Assembly: GCA_031082225.1 (NCBI GenBank)
Contig: JAVHLG010000003.1
Span: 1-64,000 of the forward strand
DNA length: 64,000 bases
Direction of reading: 5' to 3'
Source of the DNA: Desulfovibrionaceae bacterium
GTDB lineage: Bacteria; Desulfobacterota; Desulfovibrionia; Desulfovibrionales; Desulfovibrionaceae
Shown: in pieces, positions 54,130 through 62,492 of the stretch
How the letters are laid out: each line of letters starts with the position of its first letter
Position numbering within the stretch: position 1 is the first letter of the stretch
Made by a program: the position numbers and the translations under genes
Notes under the pieces: model-generated
Told to the model about the DNA's origin: nothing
Databases searched by the model: none
What the model saw: only the letters and a program-made list of their open reading frames with translations

Positions 54130-54313
54130 CGTCCGCCTCCCCTGGCCCGTTCTGCACGCATCGAACCGAATTGATCCGATTTTTGCTGGTGAAAATCAGA
54201 ATTCCCCGGGCAAGTCAACTCGCCCGCCGCTCCGGGAGATGCCCCAGGCCCGACGCGACCTTGACAGGCATACGCCCCCGGTGCGAAGAAAAAAAGCGAA
54301 AAAGGAGACCACC

Positions 54314-54763
54314 ATGCTCATCGTCCGGGACATCATGACCGACAAGCTTGTGGCCCTGGCTGCCGCCGACACCCTGCTGGCGGCGCGCCAGCTCATGGAT
54401 ATGGCCCGCATCAGGCATGTGCCCATTGTTGACGACGAAGGACAGTTCGTCGGACTCGTGACCCACCGGGATCTGCTGTCGGCCACCGTGTCCAAGCTGG
54501 CCGACATCGACGCCGCCACCCAGGACGAGATCTACGCGGGGATCCCCGTCGGCGAGATCATGCGCGTCGACGTCAAACAGACCACCCCCGGGGCCTCCCT
54601 GCGCGACGCCGCCCAAAGCCTGCTTACCCATAAATACGGCTGCCTGCCTGTGGTCGACGGCAAAAAGCTGGTGGGCATCCTGACCGAATCCGATTTCATC
54701 CGGCTGGCCATCGTGCTCATGGACGCCCTGGACAATGTCGAGGCCGAACCTCCCTTGGAATGA
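54314..54763 (+). CDS. CBS-pair protein
   Basis: A 149-residue protein made of two CBS motifs (residues 1-60 VRDIMTDKLVALAAADTLLAARQLM, and 78-140 VGEIMRVDVKQTTPGASLRDAAQSL). CBS pairs bind adenine nucleotides and often report energy state, either alone or with a partner. The partner is not evident. The ATG follows AAGGAG. Confidence 0.88.
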   Translation: MLIVRDIMTDKLVALAAADTLLAARQLMDMARIRHVPIVDDEGQFVGLVTHRDLLSATVSKLADIDAATQDEIYAGIPVGEIMRVDVKQTTPGASLRDAAQSLLTHKYGCLPVVDGKKLVGILTESDFIRLAIVLMDALDNVEAEPPLE

Positions 54764-54831
54764 CCCTCTGCCGACAGCGTCCGGACCGGAAAACTGCGGC
54801 TGCCGACACACCGCTTTGGCTGTTTTTTTTA

Positions 54832-54860
54832 TTGACTTTGCCTTTGTGAAATTTTACGCT
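54832..54860 (+). promoter_or_regulatory. Promoter of cytochrome c3
   Basis: TTGACT (54832-54837), 17 bases, TACGCT (54855-54860), in an A/T-rich stretch. A TATTCT (54865-54870) is a second -10 option. The start codon is 133 bases downstream, so a long leader is implied. Confidence 0.45.
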
Positions 54861-54992
54861 TGGTTATTCTGTGTGCCGCGAAAAGGGCCGTTCGCCCGAC
54901 TCGACACGGCTCGTTGATCGTTCGGCAAGAGGCCGCTTTTTTTTTCGAGTTACGGATTCCCCGGAGCCCCCGGAGCCCAAGGAGGAGATTTG

Positions 54993-55460
54993 ATGCGCTC
55001 GAAGGTTATGTACCTGGCATTGCTCGGCATGGCCCTTTCCCTGGCCCTCGCGCCGATGGCGTTTTCTGAAAACGCCGGATTCAGCAAATTCGTCGAGGCC
55101 AAATCCACCATCTGTTTTCCGCTCGAACTCACCTTCAAGCGGCCCTCGGGAGTCATCGCCACAAAACTGCCCGCCGTCACCTTCTCCCACGGCCAGCACG
55201 CCACCCTGGCCTGCGCCGACTGTCATCACATGTGGGACGGCAAGGGCCCGGTGGAATCCTGCAACGCCGACGGCTGTCACGACGTCATGGATTCCCGTCA
55301 GGACTCCATGTCCTATTTCAAGGCCTACCACAGCAAGGACGCCGATTACAGCTGCATGGGCTGCCACATGAAGATGAACCAGGAGCGCAAGGAACACGGC
55401 AAGGAAACCCTGAAGCTGTCGCCTTGCTCCAACAACATCTGCCACGTGGCCCAGAAGTAA
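54993..55460 (+). CDS. Tetraheme cytochrome c3 (class III)
   Basis: A 155-residue periplasmic cytochrome: a signal peptide (residues 1-25, MRSKVMYLALLGMALSLAL) and four heme sites in the order CADCH, CNADGCH, CMGCH, CSNNICH (CxxCH, CxxxxCH, CxxCH, CxxxxCH), the class III type I pattern, with additional histidines for axial ligation. It carries electrons from periplasmic hydrogenases to membrane complexes in sulfate reducers. The ATG follows GGAGGAG, a strong site fitting high expression; own promoter and terminator. Confidence 0.97.
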   Translation: MRSKVMYLALLGMALSLALAPMAFSENAGFSKFVEAKSTICFPLELTFKRPSGVIATKLPAVTFSHGQHATLACADCHHMWDGKGPVESCNADGCHDVMDSRQDSMSYFKAYHSKDADYSCMGCHMKMNQERKEHGKETLKLSPCSNNICHVAQK

Positions 55461-55482
55461 CGTCACACCGCTTCGCGACACC

Positions 55483-55515
55483 AAAGCCCCTGCCTCGTGC
55501 GGGGGCTTTTTTTTT
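55483..55515 (+). terminator. Terminator of cytochrome c3
   Basis: AAAGCCCC pairs with GGGGCTTT around a short loop and nine T follow; 22 bases past the stop. Confidence 0.85.
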
Positions 55516-55686
55516 CGCCCGTCGCGACCCCCGCCCCATGATCTTTCGACCTTCCAAGGAACGGTCCGGCCGGAGGCCGCCATCCAGGGCCCAGGCCAGG
55601 TTGTCAAATCCCGCCCCGCGCCGTACATCCTGACAGCCCGGTCAGTTCCCGGCCGGAACCACCACAACGACGAGCCGAGGTGAACC

Positions 55687-56076
55687 ATGTCCGACGCCTA
55701 CACGACCCACGGCGCCTTCAGTTGGAGCGAACTTATGACCACCGATCCCGGGAAGGCCAAGGCGTTTTACGCCGCCCTCCTGGGCTGGACGCTGGAAGAA
55801 GCGCCCATGGGGCACACGCACTACACCCTCATCAAGGTGGGGGAGACGCCCGTGGGCGGGATCATGGGCATCCCGCCCGGGGCCCCGGAGGGCATGCCGC
55901 CCAACTGGGGCGTCTACGTGACCGTGGACGATGTGGACGCGGCAGCCAAAAAGGCCGCCGAACTCGGCGGAAACGTCTGCGTCCCGCCCACGGACATTGC
56001 GGGCGTGGGCCGGTTCTGCGTCATTGCCGACCCCCAGGGCGCGGTGGTGTCGCTGATCACCTACGCCGCAAAATAA
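55687..56076 (+). CDS. VOC (glyoxalase/bleomycin-resistance fold) protein
   Basis: A 129-residue protein of the vicinal-oxygen-chelate superfamily. Two babab units: FSWSELMTTDPGKAKAFYAALLGWTLEE and VYVTVDDVDAAAKKAAELGG ending VIADPQGAVVSLI. The YDPxG region and metal-ligand positions are only partly clear, so the activity cannot be named. Confidence 0.85.
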   Translation: MSDAYTTHGAFSWSELMTTDPGKAKAFYAALLGWTLEEAPMGHTHYTLIKVGETPVGGIMGIPPGAPEGMPPNWGVYVTVDDVDAAAKKAAELGGNVCVPPTDIAGVGRFCVIADPQGAVVSLITYAAK

Positions 56077-56088
56077 TCCGCATCATGC

Positions 56089-56128
56089 GCGCGTGGCGGT
56101 CCGTCCGTGCGGCCGTCCCGCCACGCGC
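56089..56128. terminator. Long-stem hairpin between convergent genes
   Basis: GCGCGTGGCGG (56089-56099) pairs exactly with CCGCCACGCGC (56118-56128). Between the ends of the VOC gene and the isochorismatase gene; no T-run. Confidence 0.45.
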
Positions 56129-56148
56129 CGGACCTCCCTGCCCGTCCT

Positions 56149-56172
56149 CCCGGCCTGAGGCCTCAGGCCGGG
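56149..56172. repeat. 24-base perfect palindrome at the isochorismatase stop
   Basis: CCCGGCCTGAGG (56149-56160) followed directly by its exact reverse complement, 56161-56172. It covers the stop codon of the isochorismatase gene. It may fold as a terminator stem, or be a protein site. With the hairpin 21 bases away it makes a compact two-stem end for convergent genes. Confidence 0.6.
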
Positions 56173-56726
56173 GGAACCTCCTGGTCCAGGAACTCCCGGG
56201 TGGGCAGGATCCGGGCGTAGACCATCCCCAGGGCGGCCAGAAACGCCCCATGCACGGCCTGGGCCGGGATGTCCAGATCCCCGAAACGCAGGGCGCGGGC
56301 CGCGCAGGCGTCATGGACGACGTCCAGTTCATAGCCCAGGTCGAAGGCCGCCCGAACCGTGGCGTCCACGCACATGAGCGTCATCATCCCGGCCACGACC
56401 AGACGCCGCGTCCCCAGCCGGTCCAGCTCCATCTGAAGACCGGTCTCCCGGAAGGCATTGGGAAACGTCTTGCGCAGCACCGGTTCACCGGGCAGCGGCG
56501 CCACCAGGGGGTGGATGTCCGCTCCCGGGCTGCCGGGCAAAAAAAAGGTCGATCCCGGCCGCAGGGACTCGTGCCGGATGTGGACCACCGGCCGCCCCGC
56601 GTCACGGAAACGGTCCAGGAGCAGGCGGGCGTTGCGCCCGGCAGCCTCGGCGCCGTCCAGCTCGAAGGCCCCGCCGGGGAAATAGTCGTTTTGGATGTCG
56701 ATAAGCAGAAGCGTTTCTTTTTTCAT
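56163..56726 (-). CDS. Isochorismatase-family cysteine hydrolase
   Basis: A 187-residue hydrolase with the catalytic triad Asp10 (LLLIDIQND), Lys86 (LRKTFPNAF) and Cys119 (MMTLMCVDAT). Family members split amide or ether bonds of small molecules such as nicotinamide or isochorismate. The substrate is not evident. The ATG follows GGGAG. Confidence 0.88.
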   Translation of the reverse strand: MKKETLLLIDIQNDYFPGGAFELDGAEAAGRNARLLLDRFRDAGRPVVHIRHESLRPGSTFFLPGSPGADIHPLVAPLPGEPVLRKTFPNAFRETGLQMELDRLGTRRLVVAGMMTLMCVDATVRAAFDLGYELDVVHDACAARALRFGDLDIPAQAVHGAFLAALGMVYARILPTREFLDQEVPPA

Positions 56727-56849
56727 GCGTGAGCTCCCGTGCCGTGCAGTCCGCTCCAGGGCGGGAAGTGGTCTCGACGTGGAGGGAAGGCATACGGATG
56801 CCCCAGAGCGGACTGGACAGGCCCGGCCGCTCGCCGCTTCAGGCCCGCG

Positions 56850-57701
56850 TCAGTTGGCGTCCTGAAGCAGGATGCTCGTGGCCGCCGTGCTGCCGCCCGG
56901 AAAAAAATATTCGGCGTTGGGGGTCACGGATTTGACCGTGACCGTGGAGCCGCCCCGGATGACGAATTCCGAAAGCCCCACGGTGGTGGCCGGATTGCCG
57001 TAGTCGTAGGTGTAGCCCAGGGCGGTCCAGGGAAAGGGAGGCGTGGCGGTATAGATGGTGTCCCGGCGGGTGGTGTACCAGTCCGGATAGCTGTAGGCCA
57101 CGGGAACCCCGTTCACCCGCTCGGTGATGGTCACGGTCGTGCTGTAGGGAATAAGCGGATTGGCGCGCAATTCGAGTTCGGCCTCGTGGTCGGTGATCTC
57201 GGGGTCGGCGCTGGGACGGTAGAGGTCCTGGGGGTTGACCCACATCTCCACGAAATCCGTCTGGCCATATTGCTGGGGCAACCCCAGGAGCTCTTCCACC
57301 CGGCTGACGGAGACCTCGGCGGAATGGGCCGACAGCCAGCCGGACAACTGCGGAACGGCCGTGACCCACAGGTTGCGGAACACGTCCAGGGTGTAGTCCT
57401 TGCCGATGTAGGGCCGGTAGTACTGGCCGTTGGTCCAGCACAGCACAAGCACCCGGGATGCCCCGGGAGTTCCTTCCCAGACCAGATCCAGGTTGTCGTT
57501 GTATTTGCTTACGGCCACAAGATCCTTGGAAATTTTGGCAGGAGTCAGGGTCTTGGCGTCGTTGACGGCGGCCTGGTATTCGGGGGTGATGACGTAGGCC
57601 CGGCCAAGGCCCGGCAGGACGAAAAGGACCAGAAGCACGAGCAGGCGCATGGCCAGGGCCGACGGACGCACTGGTTTGGGCGACGACGCGAACGGAAACA
57701 T
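56850..57701 (-). CDS. Exported unknown protein
   Basis: A 283-residue protein with a signal peptide (about residues 17-36, MRLLVLLVLFVLPGLGRA). The mature part is rich in Tyr, Trp, Pro and Thr (for example NGQYYRPYIGKDYTLDVF and YDYGNPATTVGL), and seems beta-strand rich in its second half. One Cys only. No family recognised. The ATG at 57701 follows AGGAGA. Confidence 0.7.
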   Translation of the reverse strand: MFPFASSPKPVRPSALAMRLLVLLVLFVLPGLGRAYVITPEYQAAVNDAKTLTPAKISKDLVAVSKYNDNLDLVWEGTPGASRVLVLCWTNGQYYRPYIGKDYTLDVFRNLWVTAVPQLSGWLSAHSAEVSVSRVEELLGLPQQYGQTDFVEMWVNPQDLYRPSADPEITDHEAELELRANPLIPYSTTVTITERVNGVPVAYSYPDWYTTRRDTIYTATPPFPWTALGYTYDYGNPATTVGLSEFVIRGGSTVTVKSVTPNAEYFFPGGSTAATSILLQDAN

Positions 57702-57823
57702 GCGGCTCTCTCCTCGTTTGTTTGACTGCGGCGGAAAAACTCCCATTTCCGCCGTTGCCTAGCATTGCGCCATCCCCTTATGCAAGGGCCGCCGCCCGGT
57801 GACAACCCTGGCGGGCGCACACG

Positions 57824-57859
57824 AAAAAAAGCGCCCCGGGACGATCATCCCGGGGCGCT
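57824..57859 (-). terminator. Terminator of the cyclophilin gene
   Basis: An exact 12-bp stem AGCGCCCCGGGA (57830-57841) with TCCCGGGGCGCT (57848-57859), and seven T on the minus strand after it, 23 bases past the stop. Confidence 0.9.
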
Positions 57860-57882
57860 GCATACCTGATGGCGTAAAAAAG

Positions 57883-58497
57883 CTACGGCTCGACCACCAC
57901 GGCCTTGATGATCTTCACCGGCATGACCGGCACGTTCTCGTGGAAACCCTTGGTCATGGTGGGAACCTTCTTGATGGCGTCCACCACGTCCTGGCCCTCG
58001 ATGACCTTGCCGAACACGGCATAGCCCCAGCCCTGGGGGGTCTTGCCCTTGTGGTTCAGAAAATCATTGCTCGCCACATTGATGAAAAACTGGGCCGTAG
58101 CCGAATCCGGATCCGAGGTGCGGGCCATGGCCAGGGTGTAGGCGTCGTTTTTCAGGCCGTTGTCGGCCTCGTTTTTGATGGGGTCATGGGTCTTTTTCTC
58201 TTTCATGGACTCGTCCATGCCGCCGCCCTGGATCATAAATCCGTTGATCACGCGGTGAAAGACCAGGCCGTCGTAGAAGCCTTCCTTGACGTAGGTCAGG
58301 AAGTTCTCGGCGGTCACCGGCGCCTTTTCCGTGTCCACTTCGATGACGATATTTCCCTTGCTCGTTTCCAGTCTGACCACAGGTTTGCTCCCTTGGGCCC
58401 GGGCCGGGGATGTCCAGCCCAGGGTTGCGCCCACGACCAGCCAGGCCGCGAGAACACCCAGGGCCAGCCGCATAAGGCCTTTTCGTTTCGTATTCAT
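57883..58497 (-). CDS. Periplasmic cyclophilin-type peptidyl-prolyl isomerase
   Basis: A 204-residue protein with a signal peptide (residues 1-35, cut at ARAQ) and a cyclophilin domain: [15 protein letters not shown] near residue 80, [18 protein letters not shown], and [13 protein letters not shown]. It aids folding in the periplasm. The Arg and Phe/Met active-site residues are kept. The ATG at 58497 follows GGGAGGA. Confidence 0.92.
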   Translation of the reverse strand: MNTKRKGLMRLALGVLAAWLVVGATLGWTSPARAQGSKPVVRLETSKGNIVIEVDTEKAPVTAENFLTYVKEGFYDGLVFHRVINGFMIQGGGMDESMKEKKTHDPIKNEADNGLKNDAYTLAMARTSDPDSATAQFFINVASNDFLNHKGKTPQGWGYAVFGKVIEGQDVVDAIKKVPTMTKGFHENVPVMPVKIIKAVVVEP

Positions 58498-58694
58498 GGA
58501 AATTCCTCCCAAAAAAATTTTCTTATCCCATTCCCGGCCCGTCGTCGAGGGTCGGGACAGGCCGTTTGGGGACGCCGCTTGCGGTTTGGCGCCTTGCGAA
58601 TGTCAACCGAAGACAAGACCTCCGGAAAACCGTTGCCGCTGGCGGAGCCAGGGCATGGCATCAAGGAACGCCCGTCCCGGAAATCCGGGACGGA

Positions 58695-59039
58695 TCATTC
58701 GTCTTTGAGTTGTTCGGGTTCGACGCCAAGTGCCCGGGCGATGCGGGACCGTGTCGAATAGCGAAGGATTCTCCCCGGTTGTTCGAATCCGGCATAGGTC
58801 GGCTGGGCCACGCCCATCCGCCGGGCGACCTCTTCCTGGGTCAATCCGAGATGCTCCCGCCAGGCCCGGACAAGGCCCCATTTCTCCAACAAGGAGAGCT
58901 TGACGACCTCCAGGGGCAGTGTGACTTCGTTATCGGGCCGCTCCCGGGACTCCATATACTCGTCGTAGGGGAGCACCACATATTGGGGCGTCCCATCCGG
59001 CCCCCGGATGATCTGCGGATTATTGATAGGTTCGTTCAT
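58695..59039 (-). CDS. Antitoxin with Phd-like N-terminus and XRE HTH
   Basis: A 114-residue protein: the N-terminal part GTPQYVVLPYDEYMES looks like a Phd/YefM-type segment, and the C-terminal part is an XRE helix-turn-helix (LTQEEVARRMGVAQPTYAGFEQPGRI and RIARALGVEPEQL). It should bind the toxin encoded just upstream and repress the operon. The ATG at 59039 lies within the 3' end of the toxin gene (20-base overlap). Confidence 0.85.
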   Translation of the reverse strand: MNEPINNPQIIRGPDGTPQYVVLPYDEYMESRERPDNEVTLPLEVVKLSLLEKWGLVRAWREHLGLTQEEVARRMGVAQPTYAGFEQPGRILRYSTRSRIARALGVEPEQLKDE

Positions 59040-59280
59040 CACGTTTTTTCACCTCTTCCACGGAGATGACGACAGGATTCTGATCGGCATCGACCGTAAA
59101 AAGCACCCGGTAGAGGCCCACCCGGAGCCGATAGCCGCTGCGATCCGTGAGCGCCTTGACCGCGCGACAGGCGGGCCAGTTTCCAAGCCCCGTGATCGCC
59201 GCGAGAACGGCGGCCTGGTCGCGCTCCGGCAGCCGGGCGAGTTGTTTGTACGCCTTCCGTTTGACTTCCACCCGGACCAT
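59020..59280 (-). CDS. RelE/ParE-type toxin
   Basis: An 86-residue small basic protein of the RelE/ParE fold: VEVKRKAYKQLARLPERDQAAVLAAITGL, GYRLRVGLYRVLFTV and the C-terminal KKRDERTYQ. RelE members cut mRNA on the ribosome and ParE members block gyrase; the basic C-terminus is nearer RelE, without certainty. Toxin-first order as in HigBA. The ATG at 59280 follows the -10 box by only 6 bases and has no ribosome site. A TTG nine codons upstream lies between the promoter boxes and is excluded if this promoter is right. Confidence 0.85.
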   Translation of the reverse strand: MVRVEVKRKAYKQLARLPERDQAAVLAAITGLGNWPACRAVKALTDRSGYRLRVGLYRVLFTVDADQNPVVISVEEVKKRDERTYQ

Positions 59281-59286
59281 GGACAA

Positions 59287-59315
59287 TTTATACTGATTAA
59301 AAGCCAAAAAGACAA
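59287..59315 (-). promoter_or_regulatory. Toxin-antitoxin promoter, probably giving a leaderless mRNA
   Basis: On the minus strand TTGTCT (59310-59315), exactly 17 bases, TATAAA (59287-59292). The A of the toxin ATG (59280) is 7 bases after the -10, the normal place for transcription to begin. The rest of the divergent gap 59316-59519 has no clear plus-strand promoter beyond TATATT near 59336. Confidence 0.55.
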
Positions 59316-59519
59316 GAATAATTACGATAAAAACCTATATTACACGTGGCGCGCCCTACGGATGACAGTCAGCGGGGACGGATCGACATGTCTGTCGTCC
59401 CTGACGCGTCCCGTACTCCCGGCGCGGACCCGACGTATTCCGGTAATCGCTTGCCATGTCCTTGTAACCCTGGTAAATTTGTCGGAATTTATCCGCAACA
59501 TCCAACCAGGCCTTCCTCC

Positions 59520-59849
59520 ATGACCGCGAAACGAAAACAATTGTACAATGTTGTCATTTATCCTGACTGGTGCAAGGGCTGCGGCATCTGCGCCGCATTC
59601 TGTCCCAAAAAGGTGCTGCGCATCGACCACCAGGGCAAGGCCCGGGCAGACCGCGAGGACGAATGCGTGAATTGCGGTTTTTGTGAATTGCACTGTCCGG
59701 ACTTCGCCATCGTGGTCCGCCCCCGGAACGGCTTGGCCTCGTCCATGTCCGGACCGACCCCTGAAACGGCCGACCCGCCGTCCGCCGCATCGGGCGCGGC
59801 CTCCCCCCTGTCTGCCGCCAGCCAATCCCCGGAACCAAAACGAGCGTAG
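59520..59849 (+). CDS. 2[4Fe-4S] ferredoxin subunit of 2-oxoacid oxidoreductase (KorD-like)
   Basis: A 109-residue protein with two clusters: CKGCGICAAFCP and CVNCGFCELHCP. The Pro/Ser/Ala-rich C-terminal 35 residues look disordered. It is the delta subunit that hands electrons from the thiamine enzyme to free ferredoxin. Six bases separate it from the alpha subunit gene. The ATG at 59520 lacks a strong ribosome site; an upstream start is possible. Confidence 0.92.
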   Translation: MTAKRKQLYNVVIYPDWCKGCGICAAFCPKKVLRIDHQGKARADREDECVNCGFCELHCPDFAIVVRPRNGLASSMSGPTPETADPPSAASGAASPLSAASQSPEPKRA

Positions 59850-59855
59850 GTCATC

Positions 59856-61001
59856 ATGAGCGCCATGCAGCGAAAAAAACGAACCGAGGCCTTCCTGCTC
59901 GGCAACGAGGCCGTGGCCGAAGGTGCGCTTCTGGCCGGGTGCACGTTTTTTGCGGGCTATCCCATCACCCCGTCCACGGAAATCATGGAGGTCATGGCCA
60001 GACGCCTGCCCCACGTCGAGAACGGGGTGTTTCTCCAGATGGAGGACGAGATCGCCTCGGCCGGGGCCATCATCGGCGCGTCCCTGGCCGGGCGCAAGGC
60101 CATGACCGCCACCTCCGGCCCTGGATTCTCGCTCATGCAGGAGCAGATCGGCTACGCCTGCATGACCGAAACCCCGCTGGTCATCGTCAACGTCATGCGC
60201 GGCGGTTCAAGCACCGGACTGCCCACCTCCCCGGGCCAGGGCGACGTGCAGCAGGCCCGCTGGGGGGCCCACGGCGACCACCCCATCATCGTCTTCTCGG
60301 CCTCCGACGTGCGCGAATGCCTGGAGATGGCCATCACCGCCTTCAACTACGCCGAAAAATACCGCACTCCGGTCATCCTGCTCCTCGACGAGATCACGGC
60401 CCACACCCGGGAAAAAATCGAGATCCCCCGGCCCGGCGAGTTCGAGGTGCTAAGCCGCCTTCTGCCCACCATGCCCCCGGAATGGTACAAGCCCTACGAG
60501 GAGACCGTGCGCGGCGTGCCGCCCATGCCGCCCATCGGCACGGGCTACCGCTTCCACGTCACGGGGCTGACCCACGACCCCTTGGGCTTCCCCACCTCGC
60601 GTCCGGACGAGGTCAAGGCCGTCACCGAGCGGATGTTCCGCAAGATCGACCGCTTTTTCCACGACATCCAGATCGTGGACCACGACCTGACCGAGGACTG
60701 CGACACCCTGGTCATCGCCTACGGCTCCGTGGCCCGCTCGGCCCGTCTGGCCGTGCGCCAGGCCCGGGAGGCCGGGGTCAAGGCCGGGCTTTTGTCCTTA
60801 AAGACCCTTTTTCCCTTCCCCAGGCCCCAGGTGGAGAAGCTCCTGCGGACCTGCAAACTGGTCCTGGTCCCCGAGATGAACATGGGACAGATCTCGCGTG
60901 AGGTCAAACGGGTCAACAGCGGCATCACCACCATCCGGACCCTCAACCGCGTCGACGGCCAGATCATCACCCCGTCGCAAATACTTAAGGAAATCGCGTG
61001 A
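59856..61001 (+). CDS. 2-oxoacid:ferredoxin oxidoreductase alpha subunit (KorA-like)
   Basis: A 381-residue subunit carrying the pyrimidine-binding and transketolase C-like domains: GNEAVAEGALLAGCTFFAGYPITPSTE near residue 16, TSGPGFSLMQEQIGYA, and MRGGSSTGLPT. The pattern fits 2-oxoglutarate or branched-chain 2-oxoacid enzymes. Works with the beta, gamma and delta genes beside it. Confidence 0.94.
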   Translation: MSAMQRKKRTEAFLLGNEAVAEGALLAGCTFFAGYPITPSTEIMEVMARRLPHVENGVFLQMEDEIASAGAIIGASLAGRKAMTATSGPGFSLMQEQIGYACMTETPLVIVNVMRGGSSTGLPTSPGQGDVQQARWGAHGDHPIIVFSASDVRECLEMAITAFNYAEKYRTPVILLLDEITAHTREKIEIPRPGEFEVLSRLLPTMPPEWYKPYEETVRGVPPMPPIGTGYRFHVTGLTHDPLGFPTSRPDEVKAVTERMFRKIDRFFHDIQIVDHDLTEDCDTLVIAYGSVARSARLAVRQAREAGVKAGLLSLKTLFPFPRPQVEKLLRTCKLVLVPEMNMGQISREVKRVNSGITTIRTLNRVDGQIITPSQILKEIA

Positions 61002-61005
61002 CGCC

Positions 61006-61842
61006 ATGGCCGAAGTCACCCAGCTCATCCACCAGTATCTGCGCCACAACAAGAAGTTCCCCCTGGTCTTCTGTCCAGGCTGCGGCATCGGCATCGTCCT
61101 GGGGTCGCTGGTGCGCAGCGTCCACGCCCTGGACATCCCCAAAGACGACATGGTGGTGGTGGCCGGCATCGGCTGCTCGGGCCGCATCGCCGCCTATGTG
61201 GATTTCAACACCGTGCACGCCACCCACGGCCGGGCCCTGACCCTGGCCACGGGCATCAAGATGGCCAGCCCCCACCTGCGGGTGCTCACGGTCATGGGCG
61301 ACGGCGACGCCCTGTCCATCGGCGGCAACCACCTGATCCACGCCGCACGCCGCAACATCGGGGTCACGGCCCTGGTCGTAAACAACTTCATCTACGGCAT
61401 GACCGGCGGCCAGTGCTCCCCCACCACCCCCTTCGGTTCCTACACCCACACCAGCCCCCAGGGACAGATGGAAAAATCCTTTGACGTGGTGGAGATGGCC
61501 AGGGCCGCCGGGGCCAACGGGGTCTACCGGGGTTCGGTCTTCCACGCCAAGGCCCTGGACGGCCTTGTGCAACGGGCCATGAGCCGTCCCGGCTTCAACC
61601 TGGTGGAGGTCATGACCCCGTGCTTCACCCAGTACGGCCGGGGCAACAGGTTCCGCTCGCCGGTGGAGATGTTTCAGTGGCTCAAAGACACCATGACCCC
61701 GCGCGAGGTCTATGAAAAGCTCGAGGACAAAACCGGGAAACTGCCCATGGGCGTCTTCGTGGAGCATGACGAGCCAGGCCTGGAACAGCGCCATGCGGCC
61801 ATGCGCCAGGCCCTGGCCGACAAGGGAGGAGCCGGATCATGA
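61006..61842 (+). CDS. 2-oxoacid:ferredoxin oxidoreductase beta subunit (KorB-like)
   Basis: A 278-residue thiamine-diphosphate subunit: CPGCGIGIVLGSLVRSV near residue 23, the GIGCSGR segment, and the cofactor motif GDGDALSIGGNHLIHAARRN ending NNFIYGMTGGQ. The ATG at 61006 lies 4 bases after the alpha stop. Confidence 0.95.
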   Translation: MAEVTQLIHQYLRHNKKFPLVFCPGCGIGIVLGSLVRSVHALDIPKDDMVVVAGIGCSGRIAAYVDFNTVHATHGRALTLATGIKMASPHLRVLTVMGDGDALSIGGNHLIHAARRNIGVTALVVNNFIYGMTGGQCSPTTPFGSYTHTSPQGQMEKSFDVVEMARAAGANGVYRGSVFHAKALDGLVQRAMSRPGFNLVEVMTPCFTQYGRGNRFRSPVEMFQWLKDTMTPREVYEKLEDKTGKLPMGVFVEHDEPGLEQRHAAMRQALADKGGAGS

Positions 61843-62480
61843 AGGAACAGATCACCCTTGACCGATTCGAGATCCGGCTTTCGGGCCTGGGCGGCCAGGG
61901 CATCCTGACCCTGGGCAAGCTTCTGGGCCACGCCCTGGCCCTGGGCCACGGCTATCAGGTGACCCAGACCCAAAGCTACGGCCCCGAGGCCCGGGGCGGG
62001 GCCAGCCGGGCCGATCTGGTGGTCAGCTCCCACCCCATCAGCTATCCCAAGACCGAACGCCTGGACCTGCTCGTGGCCTTAAGCCAGGAGGCCTGCAACA
62101 GCTACCACCACCTGCTCAAAAAAAGCGGCGTGCTCCTGGTGGACACGGGGCTGGTCAAACAGACCCCCACCAACGTCTTTCTGGGCCTGCCGTTCACGGA
62201 TTTGGCCCTGACACGGGTGAAGGTTCCCCAGGCCATGAATACGGTGGTGCTTGGCGCGGTGACCTTTCTCATGCCGTTCGCCAAGCGCGACGTGATGCGC
62301 AAAAGCCTTCTGGCCAACCTGCCGGAAAAAATCCACAAGGCGAACCTCAAGGCCTTTTCCCTGGGCTATGACCAGGCCCGGCGGCTCCTTACCCAGCCCA
62401 TCGCGTTGTGGACCGGCGAGGACGAGGACACGGCCAAACGCGGCGACATGAACCTGACCGACATCATGGTCGAGGATTGA
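61839..62480 (+). CDS. 2-oxoacid:ferredoxin oxidoreductase gamma subunit (KorC-like)
   Basis: A 213-residue subunit with the gamma domain motif SGLGGQGILTLGKLLGHAL near residue 15 and SYGPEARGGASRADLVVS. The ATG overlaps the beta stop (ATGA). It completes the delta-alpha-beta-gamma set. The C-terminal tail after residue 185 is charged. Confidence 0.94.
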   Translation: MKEQITLDRFEIRLSGLGGQGILTLGKLLGHALALGHGYQVTQTQSYGPEARGGASRADLVVSSHPISYPKTERLDLLVALSQEACNSYHHLLKKSGVLLVDTGLVKQTPTNVFLGLPFTDLALTRVKVPQAMNTVVLGAVTFLMPFAKRDVMRKSLLANLPEKIHKANLKAFSLGYDQARRLLTQPIALWTGEDEDTAKRGDMNLTDIMVED

Positions 62481-62492
62481 CCCGGAGGCCTC

